Made by a program: the position numbers and the translations under genes
Part shown: positions 22,843 through 37,499 of the stretch, one piece after another
Layout of the letters: each line of letters starts with the position of its first letter
Numbering within the stretch: the first letter of the stretch is position 1
Assembly: GCF_004027225.2 (NCBI RefSeq)
Contig: NW_022651112.1
Coordinates: 310,001 to 374,000 of the forward strand
DNA length: 64,000 nt
Reading direction: 5' to 3'
Origin: Strigops habroptila
Taxonomy: Eukaryota; Chordata; Aves; Psittaciformes; Psittacidae
Notes under the pieces: generated by a model
Told to the model about the DNA's origin: nothing
The model's database searches: none
What the model saw: only the letters and a program-made list of their open reading frames with translations

Positions 22843-22980
22843 AGGCGGGCACTAGGACCCGGCGGGCGGGCACTAGGACCCAGCCCCGGCGGGCGGGCAC
22901 TAGGACCCAGCCTGGGCGTGGTGGAGGACGGCACCTGGGTCCTAGTGCCCGCCCGCCGGGTCCTAGTGCCCGCCCGCCGA
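22843..22980. repeat. Inverted repeat of GGCGGGCACTAGGACCC units
   Basis: Three direct copies of GGCGGGCACTAGGACCC (22854-22910) face two copies of the reverse complement (22935-22980) across a ~25-bp spacer. The arms could form a long GC-rich hairpin or cruciform. It lies next to the left orientation switch of the 195-bp block. Confidence 0.85.
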
Positions 22981-22989
22981 GTGCTCTAT

Positions 22990-23430
22990 TTCAATAAGCA
23001 TCAAAAACTAACTGCACAAAAAAAGAAGAAAAAGAAAATCCCAAACCTTAGAAGCTACGAGAGACTGAATGAACTGCAGAGAAGTAACCCTAGTGAAGCC
23101 TAAGAACTGAATGAGCTCCCTAATGAAAGGCTGTGCCTCATGTACCCCAGGCCCCACCCACAACCCCTCTCTCAATGCCCTAGGGCAGGGGTGCGGCAAA
23201 CCACCAGCTGGGATATAAGGAGCCTGATGAGCCACAGTCTGTTTTCTTTTCTAGCTGATGTCTGTAACAAACAAAGGGCCAAATACAGAAAAGGATTCTC
23301 CATTAAAGCTAAAAACCCGGCACTTTCACCAGGATTACATCTTGTGCTTCACGAAATGGCTATGAAAGTAATTAATCTTCTCTATTCTGCTTTGACAAAG
23401 GTCTAAGACATCAGACTGTTTCTAGCCCAT
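22990..23430. other. Non-repetitive AT-richer insert in satellite block
   Basis: About 440 bp without the G/C-run texture of the surroundings. It has an A-rich stretch (23018-23038), a TATA-like GGGATATAAGG near 23210 and a pyrimidine tract plus CTAG near 23250. I see no conserved ORF and do not recognise a repeat family. Confidence 0.5.
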
Positions 23431-25539
23431 GTAGAAGTCCAGCACCAGCATTCTGTCCCTGGTAGCTCTGGTGGTGTTTCCAGTGGCAAAGTGAGAGGGG
23501 ACTGCCATGTTGACGGCACCAATCCTCAGCTCAACAGAGGTAGGTGATGCCTAGCACCATCCTTCCATCCTGGCACACCAGGTGTGGGAGCAGACACTGC
23601 ATGATTTGACTTCTATGAGCTGTGCTACTTAATGCCTGAGAGCACTCAGTAGAGAGGCAGAAAGAAAATGTAGTTTTCGGTGGCAAACTGAGGGGAAACA
23701 AGCACGATAAGAGCACCGCTCCAGACCTCGGCATGCAGAGGTGATAAACAGCAAGAGCTTTCTGCCCTGGCTCTTCGGCTGTGGGAGCAGGGCCCGGACG
23801 TTTGTGCTCTACGTGCCGGGCTCCGGCACAGCTTCGAGTGCTTACTGTAGAGGATGAATTCAATTGGACTTTTAGGTGGGAAAACGAGGAGGAAGAGCAA
23901 TGCCGGTGGCACCGTTGCAGAGCTCACCATGTGCAGAAGAGGCCCAGCACCAACTTTGTATCCTGGCTCTTCGGGTGTGGGAGCAGGGCCTGGACGTTCG
24001 TGCTCAATGCGACGAGCTCGGCAGAGCCTCAAGTGGGCACCGTAGATGTTGCATTCAATTGGACTTTTAGGTGGGAAAGCGAGGAGTGAGATCCATGCCG
24101 GTGGCACCGATGTGGAGCTCACTGTGTGCAGAAGAGGTCCAGCACCAGCTTTTAATCCTGGGTCTTCGGCTGTGGGAGCAGGGCGCGGACGTTTATGCTC
24201 AATGCGACGGGCTCAGCACAGCCTCCAGCCTGCATCGTAGATGTTGCATTCAGTTGGACTTTTAGGTGGGAAAGCGAGGAGCGAGAGCCCTGCCGGTGGC
24301 ACCGTTGCGGAGCTCACCATGTGCAGAAGAGGCCCAGCACCAGCTTTCAGTCCTTGCTCTTCGGCTGTGGGAGCAGGGCCTGGACGTTTGTGCTCAATGC
24401 GACGGGCTCGGCACAGCCTCGAGTGGGCACCGTAGATGTTGCATTCAATTGGGCTTTTAGGCGGGAAAGCGAGGAGTGAGATCAATGCCGGTGAAACCAA
24501 TGTGGAGCTCACTGTGTGCAGAAAAGGCCCAGCACCAGCTTTTTATCCTGGCTCTTCGGGTGTGGGAGCAGGGCTAGAATGTTCGTGCTCAATGCTATTG
24601 GCTCGGCACAGCCTCCAGCCTGCATCATAGATGTTGCATTCAATTGGACTTTTAGGTGGGAAAGCGAGGAGCGAGAGCAATGCCGGTGGCACTGTTGTGG
24701 AGCTCACCATGTGCAGAAGAGGCCCAGCACCAGCTTTCAGTCCTGGCTCTTCGGGTGTGGGAGCAGGGCCCGGACGTTCGTGCTCAATGCGACGGGCTCG
24801 GCACAGCCTCCAGCCTGCATCGTACAGGATGCACGCAATTGGACTTTTAGGTGGGAAAGCGAGGAGCGAGAGCAATGCCGGTGGCACTATTGCAGAGCTC
24901 ACCATGTGCAGATGAGGCCCAGCACCAGCTTTCAGTCCTGGCTCTTCGGGTGTGGGAGAAGGGCCCGGACGTTCATTCTCAATGCGACGGGTGCCACCGG
25001 CATTGATCTCGCTCCTCACTTTCCCACATAAAAGTCCAATTCTGTGCAACCTCTAAAATGAGGCCTCAAGGCTGTGCCGAGTCCGTTGCATAGAGCATGA
25101 ATGTCCGGGCCCTGCTCCCACAGCTGAAGAGCCAGGACTGAAAGCTGGTGCTGGGCCTATTCTGCAAACAATGAGGTCCGCTACGGTGCCACCGGCATTG
25201 CTCTCGCTGCTCACTTTCACACATAAAATCCCAATTGCTTGCATCCTCTATGCTGCACGCTCGAGGCTGTGCCAAGCCCGTCATATTAAGCACTAGCGTC
25301 CGGGCCCTGCTCCCACAGCCGAAGAGCCAGGACTGAAAGCTGGTGCTGGGCCTCTTCTGCACATGGTGAGCTCCGCAACGGTGCCACCAGCATTGCTCTT
25401 GCTCCTCGCTTTCCCACCTATAAGTCCAATTACTTTCAACATCTACGGTACCCAACCAAGGCTGTGCCGAGCCCGTCGCATTGAGCACGAACTTCCGTGC
25501 CCTGATCCCACATTCTGGGAGGGGTGAGCTCTCTAGGGG

Positions 25540-25740
25540 TGTCCTCGGGTGCTCAGTGGCAGGCTGGGGGTGCTCATGAGAGGTCTGGGGGGGCCCAGGG
25601 CTCCCTGAGGGATGCTCAGGGGGGTCCTGGGGTGCTCAGAGCGGTCCCGAGAGCCTCATTTGGAGTTTGGGGGTGCTCGGGTGCGTTTGGGGGCGTCTGG
25701 GGGGTCCCAGGGGATGCTCAGGGGCCTCCTCGTCCCGTCC
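25540..25740 (+). repeat. G-rich minisatellite, right part
   Basis: Same GGGGTGCTCATGAGAGGTCT type of unit as at 22320-22690, resuming after the 195-bp satellite block. Confidence 0.75.
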
Positions 25741-25744
25741 TTGT

Positions 25745-25985
25745 CAATCACCCATCTCCTCCCTCCCATTGGCTCTCACCCAGCCAATCATCGCACGCTG
25801 CTCCTCATTATCCCCGCCCCCCGTGCTGCCTTCGTCGCCCCGCCCCCCGCTGCCTAGCAACGGGTAGCTTGGCGTGGGTGGGGGGAGGAGGGAAGCAGTG
25901 ACCAATCAGAGCCCTCCTGCGGGGCGGGGCTTGGCGGGCCGCGCGCCACTTCCGGCCCGGCGGCGGCGGCGGCGGCAGCGGGAGA
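25745..25985 (+). promoter_or_regulatory. POLR2G promoter region
   Basis: CpG-rich, TATA-less DNA with CCAAT boxes in both orientations (AGCCAATCA near 25791; ATTGG near 25769; ACCAATCA near 25901) and an ETS-type CACTTCCGGC at about 25946, 40 bp before the ATG at 25986. Typical housekeeping promoter. Confidence 0.65.
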
Positions 25986-29520
<3,535 letters not shown>

Positions 29521-29649
29521 GCACAAGGGATGGTTGTGCCCCCCCCCGCCGGTTGTGACACCCCCCCCAAACCAGGGCTATTGTTGGGGCACCCCCAGGG
29601 CTGGGGGGGGGTTCTGCCCTTCCAAGAGCCGCTATTCCCAATAAAACCC

Positions 29650-29989
29650 GTTGTTGTCTCCTCCTGCATCAGCCTCTTTCCGTGGGGGGGAAGCGGGGGG
29701 GTCCCGGGGATACCGGCGGGGGGGGGCCTCTTATGACCGGTAGGTCCCACATCGAGCGTCGCCGCTTTAAGGCGCGTCGCCGCTTTAAGGGGGTCGGGTG
29801 CGCGTCGTCGTCGTCCGTTCCCCCCTCCCCCTCCCCCTCCCCCCCGTATCCACGGCAACCGCCCGGCCGTTTCGCTTTACGTCTCGGCCGCCTCAAGCGC
29901 CGCGCGGCGGTCGCGCTCACCAGCACTTCGCTGCTTTACGGCTCCGCGGCACCGCCTCCTTCCCTCCCTCCCTCTCTCCGCTCGCCAAG
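29650..29989 (+). promoter_or_regulatory. EEF1G promoter region
   Basis: CpG-rich region between the POLR2G polyadenylation signal and the EEF1G ATG. It contains a direct repeat of CGTCGCCGCTTTAAGG (29758 and 29777, period 19) with TATA-like TTTAAG cores, then a pyrimidine tract ending TCCCTCCCTCCCTCTCTCC just before the ATG, consistent with a TOP-like leader. Confidence 0.55.
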
Positions 29990-32900
29990 ATGGCCGTGGC
30001 CGGGGTGAGTGCGGCGGCCCCGCGCCGCCATCCGCCGCCATCCGCCACCGTGCGGCGCTGCCCCCGCCACCGGGGGGCCCGCAGCGGCCGGGAGAGCCGC
30101 GCCGGGCTGGGGGGGGCGGCTCTGGAGCCGCGTCGCTGCGCTCCGGGGGATGGTGGGGGGAGGCCGGGGGGGGGGGGACCCCAGGCCGGGAACGGAGGCC
30201 GCAGGGTGGGGGCGCGATGGCGGGTCCCGTCCCCCCCCCATCGCGAGCCTGTCACCCCCCGCCCTTCACAGCCCCGCCCGCGCCGTTGTCCCCTCCGTGC
30301 CCTTGGTTGTCCCCTCAGCTCCACCTCCCCCCCCGCAGCCGGGACATTGCCCTTAACCCCCCCTTCCAGTCGCGACAGACCCCACGGGCTCGCGACAGCC
30401 CCGCGGCAGCGCCTTCCTCCCGCCTTTAGCAGCCCTTTAACAGCCCTACCATGGCTCGTAGTGACCCCTTCTCTCCAAGTCGTCATACCCCTCCTATGTC
30501 GTGACATTGTCGTCCCTCCCCGCAGACCCTCTACACGTACCCAGAGAACTGGCGAGCCTTCAAGGCGCTGATCGCAGCCCAATACAGCGGCGCCAAGATC
30601 AGGGTCCTCTCGACCCCCCCCCACTTCCACTTCGGGCAGACCAACAAGACCCCCGAGTTCCTCCGCAAGTTCCCGGTGGGGAAGGTGAGTTCGGGGGGGG
30701 GATAAAGCCGGGAATGGGGGGGGGGGGAAACCCGGGAATGGGGGGGATAAAGCCGGGAATGGGGAGGGGACACAGGCGGGAACATTTGGCTTCTCCCACC
30801 CCAGGTCCCGGCGTTCGAGGGTGACGACGGATTCTGTGTCTTTGAGAGCAACGCCATCGCCTACTATGGTGAGCTGGGGGCTCCTCACCAGCTCTGTGCC
30901 CCCCCACCAGCTCTGTGCCCCCCCCACCAGCTCTGTCCCCCCACAATGACCTCTGTCCCCCCCCAGCCAGGTCTGTCTCCCTCCCACTATCTCTGTCCCC
31001 CCCCCAACCAGATCTGTCTCCCCCCCACCATCTCTATCCCCCCCCAACAAACTGTCCCCCCCCAGCCATCTCTGTCCCCCCCCAAAAGAGCTCTGTCCCC
31101 CCCCAACCATCTCCATGCCCCCAATGAGCTCTTTCCCCCCCCATCTAGATCTGTCCCCCCCCACCGATCTCTGTCCCCCCCAAGGAGCTGTGTCCCCCCC
31201 ACAACCATTCCTATACCCCCAAACGAGCTCTGTCCCCCCCAACCATCTCTATCCCCCCAACGAGCTCTGTCCCCCCCCAACCATTTTTATCCCTCCCCCA
31301 ACGAACTCTACCCCCCCTTCATGACTTTCAGCCCCCCCCCTTAATGACCTTCCCCCCCCCCGCTTTGTACCCCCCCCCAGTCAGCAATGAGGAGCTGCGC
31401 GGGACCACGCAGGAGTCGGCGGCGCAGGTCGTGCAGTGGGTGAACTTCGCCGACAGCGACATCGTGCCCCCCGCCAGCACCTGGGTCTTCCCCACACTGG
31501 GCATCATGCACTACAACAAGCAGGTATGGGGGGGGGTAATGCGGGGGGGGGGCTCATTTTGGGGGTGCTGGATCCCCCTCCCCATGTTCAGCATCTTGGC
31601 ACTGGGGGGGGGTTCACAGGGAGCTGCTGCTGTTGGCTGAGGGGGATTCCTTGTGTCTTCCCCCCACCCCAGCTTGGGGGCTCTTTCTCAGCCCCGTGTT
31701 ACATTTGGGGGACCCCCCCTGGGCTCCCAGCCCCATATTTTAGTTGGGGGGGGGCGGCATAATCCCAGCCCTGTGTTTTATATGGGTGGGGAGATGTCCC
31801 ATGGATCCCAGCCCCATATATTATATGGGAGAGGAGGCTCTCATGAATCCTAGCCCTATATATTGCAGGGGGGGGCTCCCCTGAATCCCAGCCCTCTATA
31901 TTCCCGGAGGGGGGGGGGGCTCCCATGGATCTCAGCCCCATATTTTACTGGGGGGGATGTCCAATGGATCCCAGCCACATATTTTACATTGGGGGGGCGC
32001 TTCCATGGGTCCCAGCCCCCTATATTACATGGGAGAGGAGGCTCCCATGGATCCCAGCCCCATATTTTACATTGGGGGGACGCTTCCATGGATCCCAGCC
32101 CCATATTTTACATGTGGGGGGTGCTTCCATGGATCCCAGCCCCATATTTTACCTGGGGAGGGGGCTCCCATGAATCCCAGCCCTGTATTTTAGTGGGGGG
32201 GTAGGGGGTGTCCAGTGCATCCGAGGCCCATATTTTACATGGGGGGCGGGCTCCCACAGATCTCAGCCCCATATATTATCTGGTGGAGGGGGGCTCCCAT
32301 GGATCCCAGCCCCCTATTTTACATGGGGGGGGGGCACTTCCATAGATCCCAGCTCCATATTTTATATGCGTGGGGGCTCCCATGGATCCCAGCTCCATAT
32401 TTTACATGCGTGGGGGCTCCCATGGACCCAGCCCCATATTTTCTATGGGGGGGGGGCTCCCATGGATATTTTCCCTGCAGGATCCTCTTGGCTCCCTCAG
32501 GTGCTCCAGCACCAATCCCAATCCCGGCTCTTGATTCCTTTTGTATTCATCCCAACAAAGTTCCCAGGGGATGCGACCCCCCCCCCAGCTCACGGGGGGG
32601 GGGTCCCAATACTGACCCTCCCACCATCCCATCTCTTTCCCTTATGGAGGCGACGGAGTTTGCCAAGGAGGAGGTGCGGCGGGTGCTGGGGGTGCTGGAT
32701 TCCCACCTCCGCACCCAGACCTTCTTGGTGGGAGAACGCGTGTCCTTGGCCGACATCACGGTGGTCTGCGCCCTGCTCTGGCTCTACAAGCAGGTTTGGG
32801 GGGGGGGCAAAACACGGTGGGGGCGGGGGGGGAGCCTGTGGTCCTTTTGGGGGGTGTTTTCCATGGCTGGATCCCTATGGATGCAGGTGCTGGAGCCGGC

Positions 32901-35900
32901 GTTCCGGCAGCCCTTTGGGAATGTCAACCGGTGGTTCGTGACGTGCCTGAACCAGCCCCAGTTCAAGGCGGTGCTGGGAGAGGTGCAGCTCTGCGAGAAG
33001 ATGGCCCAGTTCGATGGTGAGGGGGGGGGCACGGGGAGGGGGGGCACAGGGACATGGGGGCACTGGAACTCTCTGGGGGGGACATGTGGGCACAAGGACC
33101 CTCCTGGGGAGGGGACATGGGGGCACAGGGACCCTCGGGGGGGGACATGGGGTGCAGGAAGTGTCTGGGGGGGGGGACATGGGGGCACAAGGATTCTCTG
33201 GGGGGAGACATGGGGGCACAGGGACCTTTCGGGGGGGGACATGGCAGCACAGGGACCCTCCGGGGGGGGACATGGAGGCACAAGGACCCTGCTGGGGGGG
33301 GGACATGGGGACACAGGGACCCTCTGTGGGGGGGACATGGGGGCACAGAGACCCTCTGGGGGGGATATGGAGGCACAAGGACCGTCCTGGAGGGGGGACA
33401 TGGGGGCACAGGGACCTTGCCGGGGGGGACATGGGGTACAGGACCTGTTAGTGGGGGGACATGGGGGCACAAGGATCCTCTGGGGGGGGACACGGCTCCC
33501 TCCCAGCTCCCATCTTTGGGCTCAGACCTGGGATTTGGGGGGTGTTCTTGGTTGTCCCCAGCCAAGAAGTTTGCGGAGGCACAGCCACGGAAGGAGCCCC
33601 CCCGGAAGGAGAAGCCCCCCCGAGAGGAGAAGCGGAAGGAGGAGAAGAAGGAGGAGAAGAAGCCGGAGCCCGAGGAGGAGCTGGATGAGTGCGAGCAGGC
33701 GCTGGCAGCTGAGCCCAAGGCCAAGGACCCCTTTGCCCATCTGCCCAAGAGGTGCCATTGGGGGGGGGGGGGGGCGTCTGGGTGTCCCCGAGGGGGGGTT
33801 GAGTGTCTCCAGAGGGGTCTCAGTGTTCTCTGGGTGTCCCATGGGGGGGTCTCATGGTCCCAAGGGGGGTTCTGGGTGTCCCCAGGTTGGGTCTGGGTGT
33901 CCCCAGTGAGGATTTGAGGGTCTCTGGGGGGGTCTGGGTGTCCCGAGCGGGGGTCTCAGTGTCCCCGGGTGTCCCCTGGGGGGGTCTGGGTGTCCCCAGG
34001 GGGGATCTCAGTGTCCCTGGGTGTCCCCTGGGGGGGTCTGGGTGTCCCCAGGGGGGGTCTCAGTGTCCCCGGGTGTCCCCTGGGGGGGTCTGGGTGTCCC
34101 CAGGGGGGGTCTCAGTGTCCCTGGGTGTCCCCTGGGGGGGTCTGGGTGTCCCCAGGGGGGGTCTCGGTGTCCCCTGGGGGGGTCTGGGTGTCCCCGGGGG
34201 GGGCTCAGTGTCTTTGTGTGTGCCTGTGGGGGGGTCTTGAGTGCCTTGGGGGGGTTCTCATTGTCCCAGGGTGAGTCTTGAGCGTTCCCTTGGGGGGGGT
34301 CCTGCTGTCTCTGGGTGTACGGGTGGCTCTGGGTGTCCCCACGGTATGTTTGAGGGTCCCATGGGTGGCTCTGGGTGTCCCATAGGGGGTGTCTGAGGCT
34401 CCCCCCGTGCTCCCCCCCCCACAGCCCCTTCGTGCTGGACGAGTTCAAGCGCAAGTATTCCAACGAGGACACGCTCACGGTGGCGCTGCCGCACTTCTGG
34501 GAGCACTTCGACCCCCAGGGCTGGTCCCTCTGGTTCTGCCAGTACCGCTTCCCCGAGGAGCTGAGCCAGACCTTCATGAGCTGCAACCTCATCACTGGTG
34601 AGCGCTCCCCTCCTCATCCTCATCCTGCCCTCCTCATCTTCATCCTGCTCTTCTCGTGCTCCTCCTGCCCTTCTCATCCTCATCCTGCCCTTCTCGTGCT
34701 CATCCTGCCCTTCTCGTGCTCCTCCTGCCCTTCTCATCCTCATCCTGCCCTTCTCGTGCTCATCCTGCCCTCCTCATCCTCATCCTGCCCTTCTCGTGCT
34801 CATCCTGCCCTCCTCATCCTCATCCTGCCCTCCTCATCCTGCCTTCCTCATCCTGCCCTCCTCATCTTCCTCATGCTGCCTTCCTCGTTCTCATCCTCAT
34901 CCTGCTCCTGCCCTCATCGTCCTCTTCCTGCCCTCCTCATCCTCCTCATCCTGCCGTCCTCATCCTGGTCCTGTCTTTCTCATCCTGCTCTTGTCATCGT
35001 CATCCTGCCCTCCTCATCCTCATTCTCCTTATCCTGCCTTCCTCATCCTGTTCCTGCTCTCCTCATCCTCCTCATCCTCATCCTACTCCTCTCAGTATCC
35101 TCCTGCCCTCCTCATCCTCATTATGCTCTCGGCCTTCTCATCCTCCTCATCCTGCTCCTGCCCTCCTCATCCTCATCCTGCTCCTGCCATCAGCATCCTC
35201 CTGCCCTCAGCATCCTCATCCTGCACTTGCCCTCCTCATCCTCGTCCTCGTCCTGGTCCTGCTCCTGCCCTCCTCATCCTCCTCACTCTGCTCCTCATCC
35301 GGAGCCGCCGCCTCTGTCCCTCTGCTCCTTTTCTTCCTCTTGCCCCTCCCTTTGGCTTTTCCTCCTGCTCCTTCCTCCTCTCCCCCCTTTCCCTTTTCAT
35401 TCATTCTTCTCCCTTTCCTGGTTCTCTTTTCCCTTTCTCTTTTCTTTTCCCTTTTTTCTCCCCTTTCCTTTCTCTCTTCTTTTTTCCTCCCCCCCCATTT
35501 CCTCCTTTCTCCCCCATTTCCTCCTTTTCCCTCCGTGTTTCGTCCATTCCTTCCTGTGTTTCCTTTCTCCCTGTTTTCCATTTCCTTGTCTTTCCCTTTC
35601 CCCATCTTCCCTTTCTCCTCTTTTACCTTCTCTCTTTATCCTTCACCCTCTTCCTTCTCCCTTTTCCCTTCTCCACCTTTATTCCTCTCCGCCTTTATCC
35701 CTCTCCTTCCTTATCCCTCTCCCATCCCCAGGCATGTTCCAGCGCCTGGACAAGCTCCGGAAAAACGCCTTTGCCAGCGTCATCCTGTTCGGCACCAACA
35801 ACGACAGCAGCATCTCGGGAGTGTGGCTGTTCCGGGGGCAGGAGCTGGCGTTCCCGGTGAGCCCCGCGCTGGGATCGGGATCTGGGATCGGGATCTGGGA

Positions 35901-36101
35901 TCGCCGCAGCCTCCCCGGGGCTGAGCCACCGTTTCCTTCCAGCTCAGCCCCGACTGGCAGGTCGATTACGAGTCCTATTCCTGGCGGAAGCTGGACCCGG
36001 AGAGCGCGGAATGCCAGACGCTGGTCAAGGAATACTTCACGTGGGAAGGGGAATTCCAGCACGTCGGGAAACCCTTCAACCAGGGCAAGATCTTCAAGTG
36101 A
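29990..36101 (+). CDS. EEF1G: Translation elongation factor 1 gamma
   Basis: Structural subunit of the eEF1B nucleotide-exchange complex that recharges eEF1A. Ten coding exons: 29990-30004 (MAVAG), 30526-30684, 30805-30868, 31381-31523, 32650-32793, 32887-33016, 33562-33751, 34425-34597, 35732-35856 and 35943-36101 (TGA). They sum to 1302 nt, 433 aa (human 437). GST-like N-domain: [20 protein letters not shown] and [22 protein letters not shown]-domain: [20 protein letters not shown] and [20 protein letters not shown]; a Lys/Glu linker; then the conserved EF1G domain ([56 protein letters not shown]) ending [17 protein letters not shown] at 36133-36138. Introns hold five different minisatellites. 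Confidence 0.97.
30870..31375 (+). repeat. Minisatellite in EEF1G intron 3
   Basis: Units of about 25-35 bp with AGCTCTGTCCCCCCCCAACC and ATCTCTGTCCCCC. Pyrimidine-rich on the sense strand. Confidence 0.88.
31690..32470 (+). repeat. About 60-bp minisatellite in EEF1G intron 4
   Basis: At least a dozen copies of a unit containing CCCATGGATCCCAGCCCC then ATATTTTACATGGGG, with a period near 55-65 bp. It makes up most of the 1.1-kb intron. Confidence 0.9.
33020..33500 (+). repeat. Minisatellite in EEF1G intron 6
   Basis: About 14 copies of a 33-35-bp unit: GGGGGGACATGGGGGCACA followed by GGGACCCTCTG. Mixed-frame Gly-rich ORFs are repeat products. Confidence 0.9.
33765..34400 (+). repeat. Minisatellite in EEF1G intron 7
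   Basis: Units built from GGGTCTGGGTGTCCCCAGGG and TCTCAGTGTCCCTGGGTGTC, in a composite period of about 60 bp that is very regular between 33930 and 34200. Confidence 0.9.
34600..35730 (+). repeat. TCATCCTGCCC repeats and polypyrimidine tract in EEF1G intron 8
   Basis: From 34600 to 35290: 15-20-bp units TCCTCATCCTCATCCTGCCC. From 35290 to 35730: an almost pure CT tract (TTCCCTTTCTCC style). The >400-aa Ser/Pro/Leu frames here are artefacts of the repeat. Confidence 0.9.
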
Positions 36102-36194
36102 TTCCCCAACTGCTTCCCGCCTCCTTCCCGGAAATAAACCCGCGCCGGCCACGGTGCGGCACCACCGGCCCCGCGCTGCTGCAGCAATGGGGGT

Positions 36195-36975
36195 GGCGGG
36201 GGGGGGGCAGGTACCCCAAAAGGGGGTCAGGAACACCAAAAAAGGGGGTCAGGCTCCCTCAAAGTCGGGTCAAGCACCCCAAAAGTGAGGTCAAGCACCC
36301 CAAAAGAGGGGTCAGGCACCCTAAAAGAGGGACTAGGCACCCTCTGAAGTGGGGTCAGGCACCCTAAAAGAGGGACTAAACAACCCCTGAAGTGGGGTCA
36401 GGTACCCTAAAAGGTCAGGCACCCCAAAAGTGGGGTCAAGCACCGCAAAAAGGGGGTCAGGCACCCCAAAAGTGAGGCCAAGCACCCCAGGAGTGGGGTC
36501 AGGTACCCTAAAAGTGGGACTAAGCACCCCCTGAAGTGGGGTCAGGCACCCTGGAAGTGAGGTCAAGCACCCCAAAAGTGGGGTCAAGCACCACAAAAGG
36601 GGGATCATATGGCCAAAAAGGGGGAGAACACAGAGGAGGGGGGTTCCCCCCACCCTTGGCACAGGCTCAGCCACGATGAGCCGCAGGCCTGAGCCTGCCG
36701 TGGGGCTGGGCGTGCCACGGGGCTGCGCTGTGGTTGTGGGGCTGGGCCTGCCATGGGGCAGGGCCATGGGGCTGAGCTATTGGCTGTGGGGCTGGGCCAT
36801 GGTTATGGGGCTGGGCTACGGGGCAGAGCCTGCCGCGGGGCTGCACTGTGGTTGTGGGGCTGGGCCTGCCAGGGGGCTGGGCCATGGGGCTGAGCAATGG
36901 CTGTGGGGCTGGGCCGTGGTTATGGGGCTGGGCCATGGGGCTGTACTATGGTTGTGGGGCTGGGCTGCGGCTGGG
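36195..36975 (+). repeat. Two minisatellites downstream of EEF1G
   Basis: 36195-36620: 18-bp units CAGGCACCCCAAAAGTGGGGT. 36690-36975: units GGGGCTGGGCCATGGTTATG and relatives. No gene recognised. Confidence 0.85.
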
Positions 36976-37229
36976 GGGGGGCAGAACCCCCTGTTCCGCG
37001 CTGTGACTAATGCCAGCGCTGGTGACTCACCCTACAACCGCTCCCCCATCCCCGCGCTCTGCCCCACAGCACTTGGGGGGCTCAGCCCCACATCTCCCCC
37101 TTGGGCTGGTGGGGGGGGGAGGCTGTTCTTCCCTTCCATTAGGGGGCACACACACGGGGGGGGGGGGGGGCGCACCTACTGGGAGGGGGGTGTGAATCCC
37201 AGTTTAAACCAGCAGCTCCCCGCCTCCCC

Positions 37230-37460
37230 CCCCCCCCCGGTTCCTTCCTGGTGCGGGCGGGGCCGCGTGACTGGTGCCAGATCCAGATGTGGCCGGACCC
37301 ACGCGCTCGAGGGCGGGACCGCCCCCCCGCCACCCCCCCGGCCACATCTGGATCCAGTTTGGCTCTTGCTCAACGCGGCCGCGCCCGCCTGAGTCACCGG
37401 CCCCGGCCCCGGGCAGCGACTGAGCCGGGCAGGGAGCACCGGGGCCGGGTAAGCAGCGAC
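37230..37460 (+). promoter_or_regulatory. CpG-rich element with inverted repeat, AP-1 site and donor; candidate AHNAK first exon
   Basis: Near-perfect inverted repeat CCAGATCCAGATGTGGCCGG (37277-37296) against CCGGCCACATCTGGATCCAG (37338-37357), then a TGAGTCA AP-1 site at about 37390, a GC-rich stretch and a consensus donor GG|GTAAGC at about 37450. It could be a non-coding first exon and promoter on the plus strand. AHNAK, whose first coding exon has no upstream promoter of its own, is the obvious user, but the 41-kb CpG island competes. Confidence 0.4.
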
Positions 37461-37499
37461 CAGGGGTGGGCAGCACCCAGCTCACTGCAGGCAGTTCCT

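Larger units (their letters stand above)
22690..25515. repeat. 195-bp satellite block with orientation switches
   Basis: Tandem 195-bp units, marked by TTGGACTTTTAGGTGGGAAAG near 23864, 24058, 24255, 24450, 24645 and 24839 on the plus strand. The reverse complement of the same marker appears near 25020, 25214 and 25411, and in a single unit near 22770. Orientation therefore flips at about 24985 and once more in the left part. Plus units before 23860 are more diverged. Each unit also holds GCCCAGCACCAGCTTTCAGT and a CTCTTCGG box. No coding function; 64-aa open frames recur simply because 195 is a multiple of 3. Confidence 0.92.

Noticed and set aside
23781-25049. Repeated 64-94-codon frames with MLHSIGLLGGKARSE-type text
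   Set aside because: Each is one unit of the 195-bp satellite; they appear in all frames with similar lengths and have no gene context.
34375-36288. Long Ser/Pro/Leu-rich frames downstream of EEF1G exon 8
   Set aside because: They read through the intronic TCATCCTGCCC repeat and polypyrimidine tract; the true exons end at consensus donors.
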